Positions 50,468 through 58,392 of a stretch of DNA of 64,000 bases are shown here, in pieces; position 1 is the first letter of the stretch; the number at the start of each line of letters is the position of its first letter. The translations under genes and the position numbers were made by a program. Source of the DNA: Streptomyces cylindrosporus (lineage in GTDB: Bacteria; Actinomycetota; Actinomycetes; Streptomycetales; Streptomycetaceae); contig NZ_JALDAY010000011.1 of assembly GCF_022698165.1 (NCBI RefSeq), forward strand, positions 372,001 through 436,000. The letters are read 5' to 3'. The notes beneath the pieces were generated by a model. That model did not search any database. It saw only the letters and a list, made by a program, of their open reading frames with translations, and was not told where the DNA came from.

Positions 50468-51831
50468 CCGACTGGACCTACGACGTCAAGATCTGGACCA
50501 TCCGCAAGCGTGAAGGCCGACGGAAGCCCTATCAACTCCGCTGGAAGGTGGGCGTCCGTCCGCATTCGGAGTCGTACCAGACCTCGGGCCTGGCGGACAG
50601 CCGCCGGGCCCAGCTCATCACAGCCCAGCGCGCGGGCGAGCCGTTCGACATGGACAGCGGTCTGCCGAAATCCCTGGTCGACAAGAACCGAGACATCTCG
50701 TGGTACGAGCACGCCCGGAACTACATCGAGATGAAGTGGGGTGACTCGCCCGGCAATACGAGACGGACGCTGGCGGAGGCCATGGCAACGGTGACGCCCG
50801 CGTTCGTGAAGGACACCAACGGGATGCCAGACACGAGAGCCGTCCGACGCGCCCTCTACAGCTGGGCGTTCAACAAGAACCGGTGGGATGAGGAGACCCC
50901 TGCCGACGTGGTCAAGACGCTGGATTGGTTCAAGCGCAAGTCGCTCCCCATGTCCGCGCTCTCCGACCGTCTTGTCGTACGCGCCGCTCTGAGCGCTCTG
51001 TCGAAGAAGCTGGACGGTACGACCGCAGCAGCGGGGACGATCAGTCGAAAGCGCGCGATCTTCTACAACTCTCTCGAATTCGCGGTCGACGCCGAACTGA
51101 TCAGTGACAACCCGTTGGACCGGATCAAGTGGACGGCACCCGAGCAGGTCGTAGAGGAGGTGGATCCGGAGTGCGTGCCGAACCCCGCCCAAGCGGCCCA
51201 GCTCTTGGCCGCTGTGCGCGATCAGAGCCAGCGTGGTCGCCGTCTCGTGGCGTTCTTCGGATGCATGTACTACGCGGCTGCACGGCCGGCTGAAGTCATC
51301 GGACTGCGGGTCGGGGACTGCGACCTACCCCGCCGCGGGTGGGGCCTGCTCCGGCTCCGTGAGACCCGCCCGCGCTCCGGCACTGCCTGGACGGACAGCG
51401 GGGAGGCACACGAGAAGAGGGGGCTGAAGCATCGCCCACGCAAGGCAGTGCGGCGCGTGCCGATCCCCCCAGAGCTGGTGGCGCTGCTGCGATGGCATCT
51501 CACCGCGTACGGCACGGCGACCGACGGGCGGGTCTTCCAGACGATGCGCGGTGGACTGGTCCAGGACACCGGATACGGCGAGGTCTGGGCTGAGGCTCGC
51601 TCGCGGGCCCTGACCCCGACAGAGTTCGAGTCGGTGCTGGCCAAGCGGCCGTATGACCTTCGCCACGCGGCGGTGTCCACCTGGCTCAGTTCGGGAGTCG
51701 AACCTCAGCTCGTGGCTGAGCGCGCCGGCCACAGCGTGGCCGTCCTGTTCCGGGTCTACGCCAAGTTCCTCAGCGACGGAGACGAGGCCGCGAACGCCAA
51801 AATCTCGGTTCGTCTCGGACAGCAGAGCTGA
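50464..51831 (+). CDS. int: Tyrosine recombinase integrase of element 2
   Basis: 455 residues from GTG. It aligns over its whole length with the element 1 integrase (shared GRRKPYxxRW, RRALYSWAFNK, PYDLRHAxxSxWLSSGVxPxxVAxRAGHS). Catalytic residues R274, R400, H401, H423, Y432; the first His of the HxLR box is Tyr397. It lies 150 bp from the att site, the normal AICE order. Two such homologous integrases acting on the same tRNA core could cross-act. Confidence 0.95.
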   Translation: MTDWTYDVKIWTIRKREGRRKPYQLRWKVGVRPHSESYQTSGLADSRRAQLITAQRAGEPFDMDSGLPKSLVDKNRDISWYEHARNYIEMKWGDSPGNTRRTLAEAMATVTPAFVKDTNGMPDTRAVRRALYSWAFNKNRWDEETPADVVKTLDWFKRKSLPMSALSDRLVVRAALSALSKKLDGTTAAAGTISRKRAIFYNSLEFAVDAELISDNPLDRIKWTAPEQVVEEVDPECVPNPAQAAQLLAAVRDQSQRGRRLVAFFGCMYYAAARPAEVIGLRVGDCDLPRRGWGLLRLRETRPRSGTAWTDSGEAHEKRGLKHRPRKAVRRVPIPPELVALLRWHLTAYGTATDGRVFQTMRGGLVQDTGYGEVWAEARSRALTPTEFESVLAKRPYDLRHAAVSTWLSSGVEPQLVAERAGHSVAVLFRVYAKFLSDGDEAANAKISVRLGQQS

Positions 51832-51931
51832 CGGGCCAAGATCTGGTCCACGTCTGGTCCACACGGTTCGAGATGAGGCGTTCGAACGCGAGACAGCACG
51901 AGACAGTACCTTGATCGTCAAGGCGCACGAC

Positions 51932-51972
51932 AAAGGCCCCCGACCTGCTTAAACAGCAGGTCGGGGGCCTTT
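51932..51972. terminator. Bidirectional terminator between int and tRNA-Tyr
   Basis: A perfect 18-bp stem (51932-51949 / 51955-51972; arm AAAGGCCCCCGACCTGCT) with a 5-nt loop and T-runs on both outer sides. Supplied by element 2, it now terminates the intact tRNA-Tyr (minus strand) as well as int (plus strand). Confidence 0.88.
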
Positions 51973-51982
51973 GTTTTCCGTG

Positions 51983-52034
51983 TGGCGGCGCCAGGATTCG
52001 AACCTGGGAAGGCTGAGCCGGCAGATTTACAGTC
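51983..52034 (-). repeat. attR of element 2 within intact tRNA-Tyr
   Basis: The 52-bp 3' portion of the intact tRNA gene, identical to 28572-28623 and differing by one base from 1482-1532. It spans from the discriminator base to the 5' side of the anticodon loop, the usual AICE core. Confidence 0.93.
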
Positions 52035-52064
52035 TGCTCCCTTTGGCCGCTCGGGCACACCGCC
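51983..52064 (-). tRNA. tRNA-Tyr (GTA)
   Basis: 82 nt without encoded CCA. Acceptor GGCGGTG pairs with CGCCGCC; discriminator A at 51983. The anticodon GTA (complement of 52028-52030) lies in the loop CTGTAAA. A long class II variable arm and the T-loop GGTTCGAATCC are present. It is the integration target of both elements and remains intact because the elements restore its 3' end. Confidence 0.97.
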
Positions 52065-52288
52065 GGGGTTGCTGCCGTTCGAACCGCTTTTCGGCGGTGC
52101 TCCGTGGCAACGACGTAAACAATACCCGATGCCGAGGGGTGCTTCGCCACCCGATTGATCTGCGCTCGGGCGACCACGGGTAGCTAGGCTTGTCCGGATG
52201 CGGCCCGGGTTCACGCCGGGCTCGGCGGCCACCCCCACGCCCGCCGATACGCACCCCACACGCACCCCGATACAAGGAGCCACAGGAC

Positions 52289-52777
52289 ATGGCCGACTCC
52301 AGTTTCGACATCGTCTCGAAGGTCGAGCGGCAGGAGGTCGACAACGCCCTCAACCAGGCCGCCAAGGAGATCTCGCAGCGCTACGACTTCAAGGGCGTGG
52401 GTGCCTCGATCTCGTGGTCCGGTGACAAGATCCTGATGGAGGCGAACTCCGAGGACCGCGTCAAGGCCGTCCTCGACGTCTTCCAGTCCAAGCTGATCAA
52501 GCGTGGGATCTCGCTGAAGGCGCTCGACGCCGGTGAGCCGCAGCTGTCCGGCAAGGAGTACAAGATCTTCGCTTCGATCGAGGAGGGCATCTCCCAGGAG
52601 AACGCGAAGAAGGTGGCGAAGATCATCCGCGACGAGGGCCCCAAGGGCGTCAAGGCCCAGGTGCAGGGTGACGAGCTGCGCGTCAGCTCGAAGAGCCGTG
52701 ACGATCTGCAGGCCGTGATCGCCCTCCTGAAGGGCAAGGACTTCGACTTCGCGCTGCAGTTCGTGAACTACCGGTAG
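52289..52777 (+). CDS. yajQ: YajQ-family nucleotide-binding protein
   Basis: 162 residues, the standard family length, from ATG 52289 (RBS-like ACAGGAC). Conserved start ADSSFDIVSKVERQEVDNALNQAAKEISQRYDFKGV and end GKDFDFALQFVNYR. Two ferredoxin-like domains are expected. YajQ proteins bind c-di-GMP in some bacteria and have also been linked to nucleic acids. First chromosomal gene to the right of the array. Confidence 0.95.
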   Translation: MADSSFDIVSKVERQEVDNALNQAAKEISQRYDFKGVGASISWSGDKILMEANSEDRVKAVLDVFQSKLIKRGISLKALDAGEPQLSGKEYKIFASIEEGISQENAKKVAKIIRDEGPKGVKAQVQGDELRVSSKSRDDLQAVIALLKGKDFDFALQFVNYR

Positions 52778-52811
52778 GACGCCTGCCGACAGGCAGGACG
52801 GTCGTACGAGA

Positions 52812-52841
52812 AAGGGTGGGCACCCGTCGGTGCCCACCCTT
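52812..52841 (+). terminator. Strong terminator after yajQ
   Basis: A perfect 13-bp stem AAGGGTGGGCACC / GGTGCCCACCCTT with a 4-nt loop and TCTCG after it, 34 bp beyond the yajQ stop. Also usable by the convergent downstream gene. Confidence 0.85.
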
Positions 52842-52882
52842 CTCGCCTGCTGGCTGCGGTCCGGGGGTGTGCTCTGCCGTGC

Positions 52883-53149
52883 TCAGTTGCGCGAGTTGCC
52901 GAACAGGATGCGGTAGGCGACCAGGAGGACGAGCGAGCCGCCGATCGCCGCGGCCCATGTCGCTCCGTCGTAGAAGTCCTTGGTGATCGGATGGTCCAGC
53001 CAGCGGGCCGAGATCCAGCCGCCGATGAACGCGCCCGCGATGCCGATGAGCGTCGTGCCGATGAAGCCGCCCGGGTCGCGGCCCGGCAGCAGGAACTTGG
53101 CGATGGCCCCGGCCAACAGCCCCAGGATGATCCAGCTGATGATCGTCAT
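52883..53149 (-). CDS. GlsB/YeaQ/YmgE-family small membrane protein
   Basis: 88 residues from ATG 53149. Three helices with family glycine motifs: IISWIILGLLAGAIAKFLLPGRDPGGFIGTTLIGIAGAFIGGWI and AAAIGGSLVLLVAYRIL. A stress-related small integral membrane family of unknown mechanism. Convergent with yajQ. Confidence 0.92.
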   Translation of the reverse strand: MTIISWIILGLLAGAIAKFLLPGRDPGGFIGTTLIGIAGAFIGGWISARWLDHPITKDFYDGATWAAAIGGSLVLLVAYRILFGNSRN

Positions 53150-53389
53150 GCCGAGAACCTGCCCCTTCACGCTGTGCTTGCACTGTCCGAACGGTGAGAT
53201 TTCGGTGCGGACAGGCTGTGCATCTCTTGACGTTCGCCCGTGCTGCGCCGCGTGCGCCGTCCGGCCTGAGCTGCCTGAATCGCCTGTACTGCTCGTACGG
53301 CCCGTGCGTCGCGCGCTTGTCGTGCTCTGTTGATGGACAGGACGTCACGATGGCACTCCTCGGTTGCAGGGATCAGTAGGGTTCGGGCC

Positions 53390-54649
53390 ATGACACAGCC
53401 CGGTTCCGCCGCCGAACTGCGCCGCACCCTGGGGGTCGGGGACGCCGTGGTCATCGGGCTCGGCTCGATGATCGGGGCAGGCATCTTCGCCGCCCTGGGT
53501 CCCGCCGCACGCGCGGCCGGCTCGGGGCTGCTGCTCGGCCTCGCGGTCGCCGCCGTGGTCGCGTACTGCAACGCCACGTCCTCGGCCCGGCTGGCCGCGC
53601 TGTATCCGGCCTCCGGCGGCACGTATGTGTACGGGCGCGAGCGGCTCGGGGCGTTCTGGGGTTATCTCGCGGGCTGGTCGTTCGTGGTCGGGAAGACGGC
53701 CTCCTGTGCGGCGATGGCGCTCACCGTGGGCGCGTACGCCTGGCCGGCTCAGGCGCACGCCGTGGCGGTCGCGGCCGTGGTGGCGCTGACCGCGGTGAAC
53801 TACGGCGGAATCCAGAAGTCCGCCTGGCTGACTCGGGCGATCGTGGCGGTGGTGCTCGCTGTCCTCGCTTGCGTGGTGGTCGTGTGTCTGGGGTCCGGGG
53901 CGTCCGACGCCGGGCGCCTGGACGTCGGGACCTCGGGCGGCGTGGGCGGAGTGTTGCAGGCGGCCGGCCTGCTGTTCTTCGCCTTCGCGGGGTACGCGCG
54001 TATCGCGACCCTGGGCGAGGAGGTACGGGATCCGGCGCGCACCATCCCTCGCGCGATCCCCCTGGCTCTGGGCATCGCGTTGGCCGTGTACGTGTGTGTG
54101 GCGGTGGCTGTCCTTTCCGTGCTGGGGGCCGACGGTCTCGGGCGCGCGGGTGCTCCGCTGGCCGACGCGGTGCGGACGGCCGGGGTGCCGGGGCTGGTGC
54201 CGGTGGTGCGGGTGGGCGCTGCCGTGGCCGCGTTGGGCTCGCTGCTCGCCCTGATCCTGGGCGTCTCGCGCACGACGCTGGCCATGGCCCGCGACCGGCA
54301 TCTGCCCGGCGCGCTCTCGGCCGTGCATCCGCGTTTCCAGGTGCCGCACCGGGCCGAACTGGCCGTGGGTGCGGTGGTCGCCGCCCTGGCCGCCACGGTG
54401 GACGTCCGGGGCGCGATCGGGTTCTCCTCCTTCGGTGTGCTGGCGTACTACGCCGTGGCCAACGCCTCGGCCTGGACGCTGAGTTCGGCTCCGGCCACGC
54501 GGGTGCTGCCGGCCCTGGGGCTGGCCGGGTGCCTGGTGCTGGCGTTCTCGCTGCCGGGGGTCTCGGTGGTCGTGGGGGCCGGGGTACTGGCAGTGGGTGT
54601 GTTGGCGTACGGCTTGCGGCGGTGGGTGACCGGGAGACGGCGGGCGTAG
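53390..54649 (+). CDS. APC-family amino acid permease
   Basis: 419 residues from ATG 53390. About 12 helices. The opening GVGDAVVIGLGSMIGAGIFAALGPAARAAGSG matches the substrate-binding first helix with the GSMIGAGIF break, and FFAFAGYARIATLGEEVRDPARTIPRAI the helix 6 consensus with EExxxPxRxIPxAI. Somewhat shorter than typical ~450-500, with a compact C-terminus. Substrate probably an amino acid or cationic amine. Confidence 0.92.
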   Translation: MTQPGSAAELRRTLGVGDAVVIGLGSMIGAGIFAALGPAARAAGSGLLLGLAVAAVVAYCNATSSARLAALYPASGGTYVYGRERLGAFWGYLAGWSFVVGKTASCAAMALTVGAYAWPAQAHAVAVAAVVALTAVNYGGIQKSAWLTRAIVAVVLAVLACVVVVCLGSGASDAGRLDVGTSGGVGGVLQAAGLLFFAFAGYARIATLGEEVRDPARTIPRAIPLALGIALAVYVCVAVAVLSVLGADGLGRAGAPLADAVRTAGVPGLVPVVRVGAAVAALGSLLALILGVSRTTLAMARDRHLPGALSAVHPRFQVPHRAELAVGAVVAALAATVDVRGAIGFSSFGVLAYYAVANASAWTLSSAPATRVLPALGLAGCLVLAFSLPGVSVVVGAGVLAVGVLAYGLRRWVTGRRRA

Positions 54650-54782
54650 GGCGCCGTGCTCCGCGAGGCGGTCCAGCACTCCACGGGCCGGCCCGGCCGT
54701 GCCCGCCTGCACGGGCGAGCGGTAGGGCGCGACGCCGTACAACTCCGTCGCCCGCAACGCCGTACGAGATGGACCGCGTCCG

Positions 54783-55349
54783 TCAGGACGCCTGTGCCTG
54801 TGTCGTGCGTATGCGGAAGTCGTCCCAGGGCGGCAGGTCCATGCCCTCGTTGGTCTCCTCGTACCAGCCCGTGCCGGTTGTCCAGGTGTGCAGCCAGTCG
54901 GTGAGGCTCGGGGCGTCGACGTACCAGGCGTGGTCGGCTTGGCCCGCGTTCGGCTCGAAGAGCAGGACGGGGGCTTCCGGGGTGTGACAGTCCACGCACG
55001 CGTACATCGCGCAGCCCCAGTGGGATATCGGCAGGACTCCCTCGGGCCAGGGCCATTCGGGGTCCTGGAGGGCGTCGGCGCGGTTGGTGAGGTACTGGAC
55101 GACGGCGGCGGGCTCTCCGGCGGGTGGGCTGTCCAGCAGGGGCAACAGGCCGTACTCCGGGCCGAATCCGCCGTCGCCTATCCGTAGGTACAGCTCGGCG
55201 AGCAGCGGGGGCAGGGGGAATCCCAGGGTGGCCTCGGCGCGGGCCAGGGTGGCCGCGTCGACGGGCGCGGGAAGGGAAGTCCAGCCCCATGGGCGGGTGT
55301 TGCGTGCCTTGGCGGCCACCCGTGCCAGCAACTGCTCGTTCTCGGTCAT
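54783..55349 (-). CDS. SMI1/KNR4 (SUKH) family protein
   Basis: 188 residues from ATG 55349. SUKH pattern: LARAEATLGFPLPPLLAELYLRIGDGGFGPEYGLLPL, then W-rich middle and YVDAPSLTDWLHTW near the end. Family members include immunity proteins and unrelated cytosolic factors; a two-Cys CVDC is present. Standalone gene with paired DnaA boxes upstream. Confidence 0.88.
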   Translation of the reverse strand: MTENEQLLARVAAKARNTRPWGWTSLPAPVDAATLARAEATLGFPLPPLLAELYLRIGDGGFGPEYGLLPLLDSPPAGEPAAVVQYLTNRADALQDPEWPWPEGVLPISHWGCAMYACVDCHTPEAPVLLFEPNAGQADHAWYVDAPSLTDWLHTWTTGTGWYEETNEGMDLPPWDDFRIRTTQAQAS

Positions 55350-55389
55350 GGGTTCATGATGCAAGCCGCCACTGACAACCGGGACAGCC

Positions 55390-55412
55390 TGTGGACAACC
55401 GCCTGTGGACAA
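55390..55412. promoter_or_regulatory. Two perfect DnaA boxes
   Basis: TGTGGACAA (reverse of the Streptomyces consensus TTGTCCACA) at 55390-55398 and 55404-55412, in the same orientation with starts 14 bp apart. They lie 41 bp upstream of the SMI1/KNR4 start and just beyond the yccF stop. Far from any origin-like gene, they may titrate DnaA or place this promoter under DnaA control. Confidence 0.7.
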
Positions 55413-55427
55413 CCCCCGCAGGGCTGG

Positions 55428-55820
55428 TCAGCGCGTTGCGAACGGCTGGTCCGTCGGCACGATCTCGCGGCCGAGCGGCAGCAGCGAGACCGGGATCAGC
55501 TTGAAGTTGGCGATGCCGAAGGGGATTCCGATGATCGTGATGCACAGCACGATCCCGGTGACGATGTGCGTGAGCGCCAGCCACCAGCCGGCCAGGACCA
55601 GCCACAGGACGTTGCCGATGCAGGAGGGGGCTCCGGCGTCGTGGCGCTCGACCGTCGTGTACCCGAAGGGCCACAGGGCGTAGATGCCGATGCGGAACGC
55701 CGCGATGCCGAACGGGATGCCGATGATCGTGATGCAGAGGATGACGCCCGCGGCGAGGTACCCGAGGAACAGCCAGAAGCCGCTCAGGATGAGCCAGATG
55801 ATGTTCAGGATGGTTTTCAC
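55428..55820 (-). CDS. YccF-domain inner membrane protein
   Basis: 130 residues. Two copies of the YccF repeat, each with ITIIGIPFGIA: LILSGFWLFLGYLAAGVILCITIIGIPFGIAAFRIG and LVLAGWWLALTHIVTGIVLCITIIGIPFGIANFKL. Four helices expected. It overlaps the htpX stop by 4 bp, so it is co-transcribed with that gene. Confidence 0.93.
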   Translation of the reverse strand: MKTILNIIWLILSGFWLFLGYLAAGVILCITIIGIPFGIAAFRIGIYALWPFGYTTVERHDAGAPSCIGNVLWLVLAGWWLALTHIVTGIVLCITIIGIPFGIANFKLIPVSLLPLGREIVPTDQPFATR

Positions 55821-56680
55821 TGGGGGCGACCTGCCATCTTCTCGAGCCGGGCGATGCGTTCCGCCATCGGCGGGTGCGTCGAGAACATCTTGGACAGTCC
55901 CTGGCCGGGACGGAAGGGGTTCGCGATCATCATGTGGCTCGCGGTCTCGATGCGCGGCTCGGGCGGCAACGGGAGCTGCTTGGTGCCCGCTTCGAGCTTG
56001 CGCAGCGCGCCGGCGAGGGCGAGCGGGTCGCCCGTCAGCTGGGCGCCGGACGCGTCGGCCTCGTACTCTCTGGAACGGCTGATGGCGAGTTGGATGAGAG
56101 TCGCCGCGAGCGGGCCCAGGATCATGATGAGCAGCATGCCCAGAATTCCGGGGCCGTCATCGTCGTCGGAGCGGCCGATCGGGATCAGCCAGGCGAAGTT
56201 GACCAGGAACATGATCACGGAGGCGAGCGCGCCGGCCACCGACGAGATGAGGATGTCGCGGTTGTAGACGTGACTGAGCTCGTGACCGATGACGCCGCGC
56301 AGTTCGCGCTCGTCCAGGATGCGCAGGATGCCTTCCGTGCAGCACACGGCGGCGTTGCGCGGATTGCGGCCCGTGGCGAAGGCGTTGGGCGCCTCCGTCG
56401 GGGAGATGTACAGGCGGGGCATGGGCTGGCGGGCCTCGGTGGAGAGCTCGCGGACCATGCGGTAGAGGGCGGGGGCCTCGAATTCGCTCACCGGGCGCGC
56501 GCGCATCGCGCGTAGCGCCAGTTTGTCGCTGTTCCAGTACGCGTACGCGTTCGTGCCCAGTGCGACGAGAACCGCTACGACGAGCCCCATGCGGCCGAAG
56601 AAACTGCCGATGACGATGATGAGGGCGGACAGTCCTCCGAGGAGTACTGCGGTCCTTAGCCCGTTGTGCCGGCGGTGCAC
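55817..56680 (-). CDS. htpX: Membrane zinc metalloprotease HtpX
   Basis: 287 residues from a GTG at 56680 preceded by GGAGGG; the longer frame upstream is not family-like. Start HRRHNGLRTAVLLGG, two N-terminal helices, the zinc motif HELSHVYNRD (~130), helices around 165 and 200, and the third ligand region SREYEADASG. HtpX degrades misfolded membrane proteins under stress. Confidence 0.95.
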   Translation of the reverse strand: MHRRHNGLRTAVLLGGLSALIIVIGSFFGRMGLVVAVLVALGTNAYAYWNSDKLALRAMRARPVSEFEAPALYRMVRELSTEARQPMPRLYISPTEAPNAFATGRNPRNAAVCCTEGILRILDERELRGVIGHELSHVYNRDILISSVAGALASVIMFLVNFAWLIPIGRSDDDDGPGILGMLLIMILGPLAATLIQLAISRSREYEADASGAQLTGDPLALAGALRKLEAGTKQLPLPPEPRIETASHMMIANPFRPGQGLSKMFSTHPPMAERIARLEKMAGRPQ

Positions 56681-56874
56681 GGTACGCCCTCCAAATCGTG
56701 CAGCAGGGGAACCCTTTGCTTGCGGTCTTGCTTGCTTTCTCCGGTGCCACTGGTGCCGTGGTGTCACATCCAGTGGACCCTCCCGTACTGGTCAACGCCA
56801 GGCGAGGACCACTAGTTCCCTTGTGCGTACGGCCGCAGGGGTGGGCCGGCCGGGTGACGGGCCGGGGCGAGCGC

Positions 56875-58392
56875 TCAGAAGAGCCCGGTGTCGGCGAAGC
56901 GCAGGACGAGCTGGGGTGCTCCGGAGAGAGCGATGCCGGCGACACCGGTGAGCGTGATCGCCGCCGTGAGGGGCGCCGGGAGGCGGTGCGCGACGGCGTC
57001 GCCCTCGGGGGCGCGGAACAGCAGGGCGGTCCACTGGAGGTAGTAGAAGAGCGCGATCACCACATTGACGGCCATGATCACGGCCAGCCAGCCGAGGCCC
57101 GCGTCGACGGCCGCCGAGAAGACGGTGACCTTGGCGAACAGGCCGATGATGCCCGGCGGCAGTCCGGCCAGGCAGAGCAGGAAGAAGGCCATCAGGAGGG
57201 CGGCGAGCGGGTTCGTCGCGTACAGGCCGCGGTAGTCGGTGATGCGGTTCGCGGCCTTCGTACGGCCCACCAGTGCGGCCACCGCGAACGCGCCGAGGTT
57301 CACGGCGCCGTACATGAGGGCGTACGCGACCGTGGAGCCGATGGAGTGCTCGGCGTCGTCGGAGTAGGCGGCCGCGGCGATCGGTACGAGGAGGTAGCCG
57401 GCCTGGCCCACGGAGGACCAGGCGAGCAGGCGTACCGCGCTGTACGCGCGCGTGGCCTGCTGGCGCAGGGCGCCGACGTTGCCGACCGTCATGGTGAGCG
57501 CGGCCAGCGCCGCCAGTGCGGGGCCCCAGACGTCGGCGTACGACGGGAAGGCGACGACGGTGACGAGAATCAGGCCGGAGAAGCCGACCGCCTTGCCGAC
57601 GACCGACAAGTAGGCGGCGATCGGGAGGGGCGCGCCCACATAGGTGTCGGGCACCCAGAAGTGGAAGGGCACGGCGGCCGTCTTGAAGGCGAAGCCGACG
57701 AGGGTGAGGACGACGCCGGTCTGGGCGAGCGTGTGCAGTTGTCCGTCGACGTGCTGGATGCGGTCGGCGACCTGGGTGAGGTACAGGGTGCCTGTGGAGG
57801 CGTACACGAAGCTGATGCCCATGAGGCTGACGGCTGTCGCGGTGACCGACGACAGGAAGAACTTCAGAGCGGCTTCGGAGGACTTCCTGTCGCCGTACCG
57901 GAGGCCTACGAGGGCGAAGGCGGGCAGGGAGGCAACCTCCAGGGCGACGATCAGGGTCGCCAGGTCCCGGGAGGCGGGCAGAAGGGCCGCGCCGGCCGCG
58001 GAGGAGAGCAGGAGGAACCAGTACTCCCCTTCAGGGAGTTTCTTGCTCTCGTCCTTGAGGGCCGTCACCGACAGGAGGGCGGCGAGGAGGGCTCCGCCGA
58101 GGACCAGGAACTGCATGACCAGGGTGAAGCGGTCCGCGGTGTAGCTGCACGCGTGCGTGCTCACGCAGAAGGTGCTGCGGTCGCCGTCCAGCAACGGCAG
58201 GAGCAGCAACGCCGCCGCGGCCAGGCCCGCCACGGAGACCCAGCCGAGGAGGGGCTTGCGCGCCTCCGGTACGAACAGGTCGGCGACGAGGACGACGAGC
58301 CCCACGACCGCGGCGAGGGTGGGCGGCGCGACGGCCGTCCAGTCGACGGACTGGACGAGGTACAGGGCGGGCGCCTGGGCCAGGGAGCTCAT
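56875..58392 (-). CDS. nuoN: NADH-quinone oxidoreductase subunit N
   Basis: 505 residues. About 14 helices of a Mrp-type antiporter subunit, with E in LIVALEVASLPAFALVG and conserved Lys-containing segments (GFAFKTAAVPFHFWVPDTYVGAP). ATGA overlap with nuoM. Last gene of the nuo operon, followed by ~190 bp without a gene before htpX. Confidence 0.97.
   Translation of the reverse strand: MSSLAQAPALYLVQSVDWTAVAPPTLAAVVGLVVLVADLFVPEARKPLLGWVSVAGLAAAALLLLPLLDGDRSTFCVSTHACSYTADRFTLVMQFLVLGGALLAALLSVTALKDESKKLPEGEYWFLLLSSAAGAALLPASRDLATLIVALEVASLPAFALVGLRYGDRKSSEAALKFFLSSVTATAVSLMGISFVYASTGTLYLTQVADRIQHVDGQLHTLAQTGVVLTLVGFAFKTAAVPFHFWVPDTYVGAPLPIAAYLSVVGKAVGFSGLILVTVVAFPSYADVWGPALAALAALTMTVGNVGALRQQATRAYSAVRLLAWSSVGQAGYLLVPIAAAAYSDDAEHSIGSTVAYALMYGAVNLGAFAVAALVGRTKAANRITDYRGLYATNPLAALLMAFFLLCLAGLPPGIIGLFAKVTVFSAAVDAGLGWLAVIMAVNVVIALFYYLQWTALLFRAPEGDAVAHRLPAPLTAAITLTGVAGIALSGAPQLVLRFADTGLF

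Larger units (their letters stand above)
28572..52034. mobile_element. AICE element 2 (integrative and conjugative element in tRNA-Tyr)
   Basis: About 23.4 kb bounded by identical 52-bp tRNA-Tyr 3'-end repeats. Modules: GntR-Nudix and XRE regulators, Spd-like membrane proteins, short TraB, SSB, restriction-modification-like genes, Prim-Pol plus DUF3631 ATPase, excisionase and integrase ending 150 bp from the att site. The intact tRNA is reconstituted at its right end. Confidence 0.92.

Noticed and set aside
16828..52777. Functional link between the element GGDEF protein and the chromosomal c-di-GMP-binding YajQ next to the tRNA
   Set aside because: YajQ adjacency is explained by the tRNA-Tyr location; nothing in the sequence connects the two.
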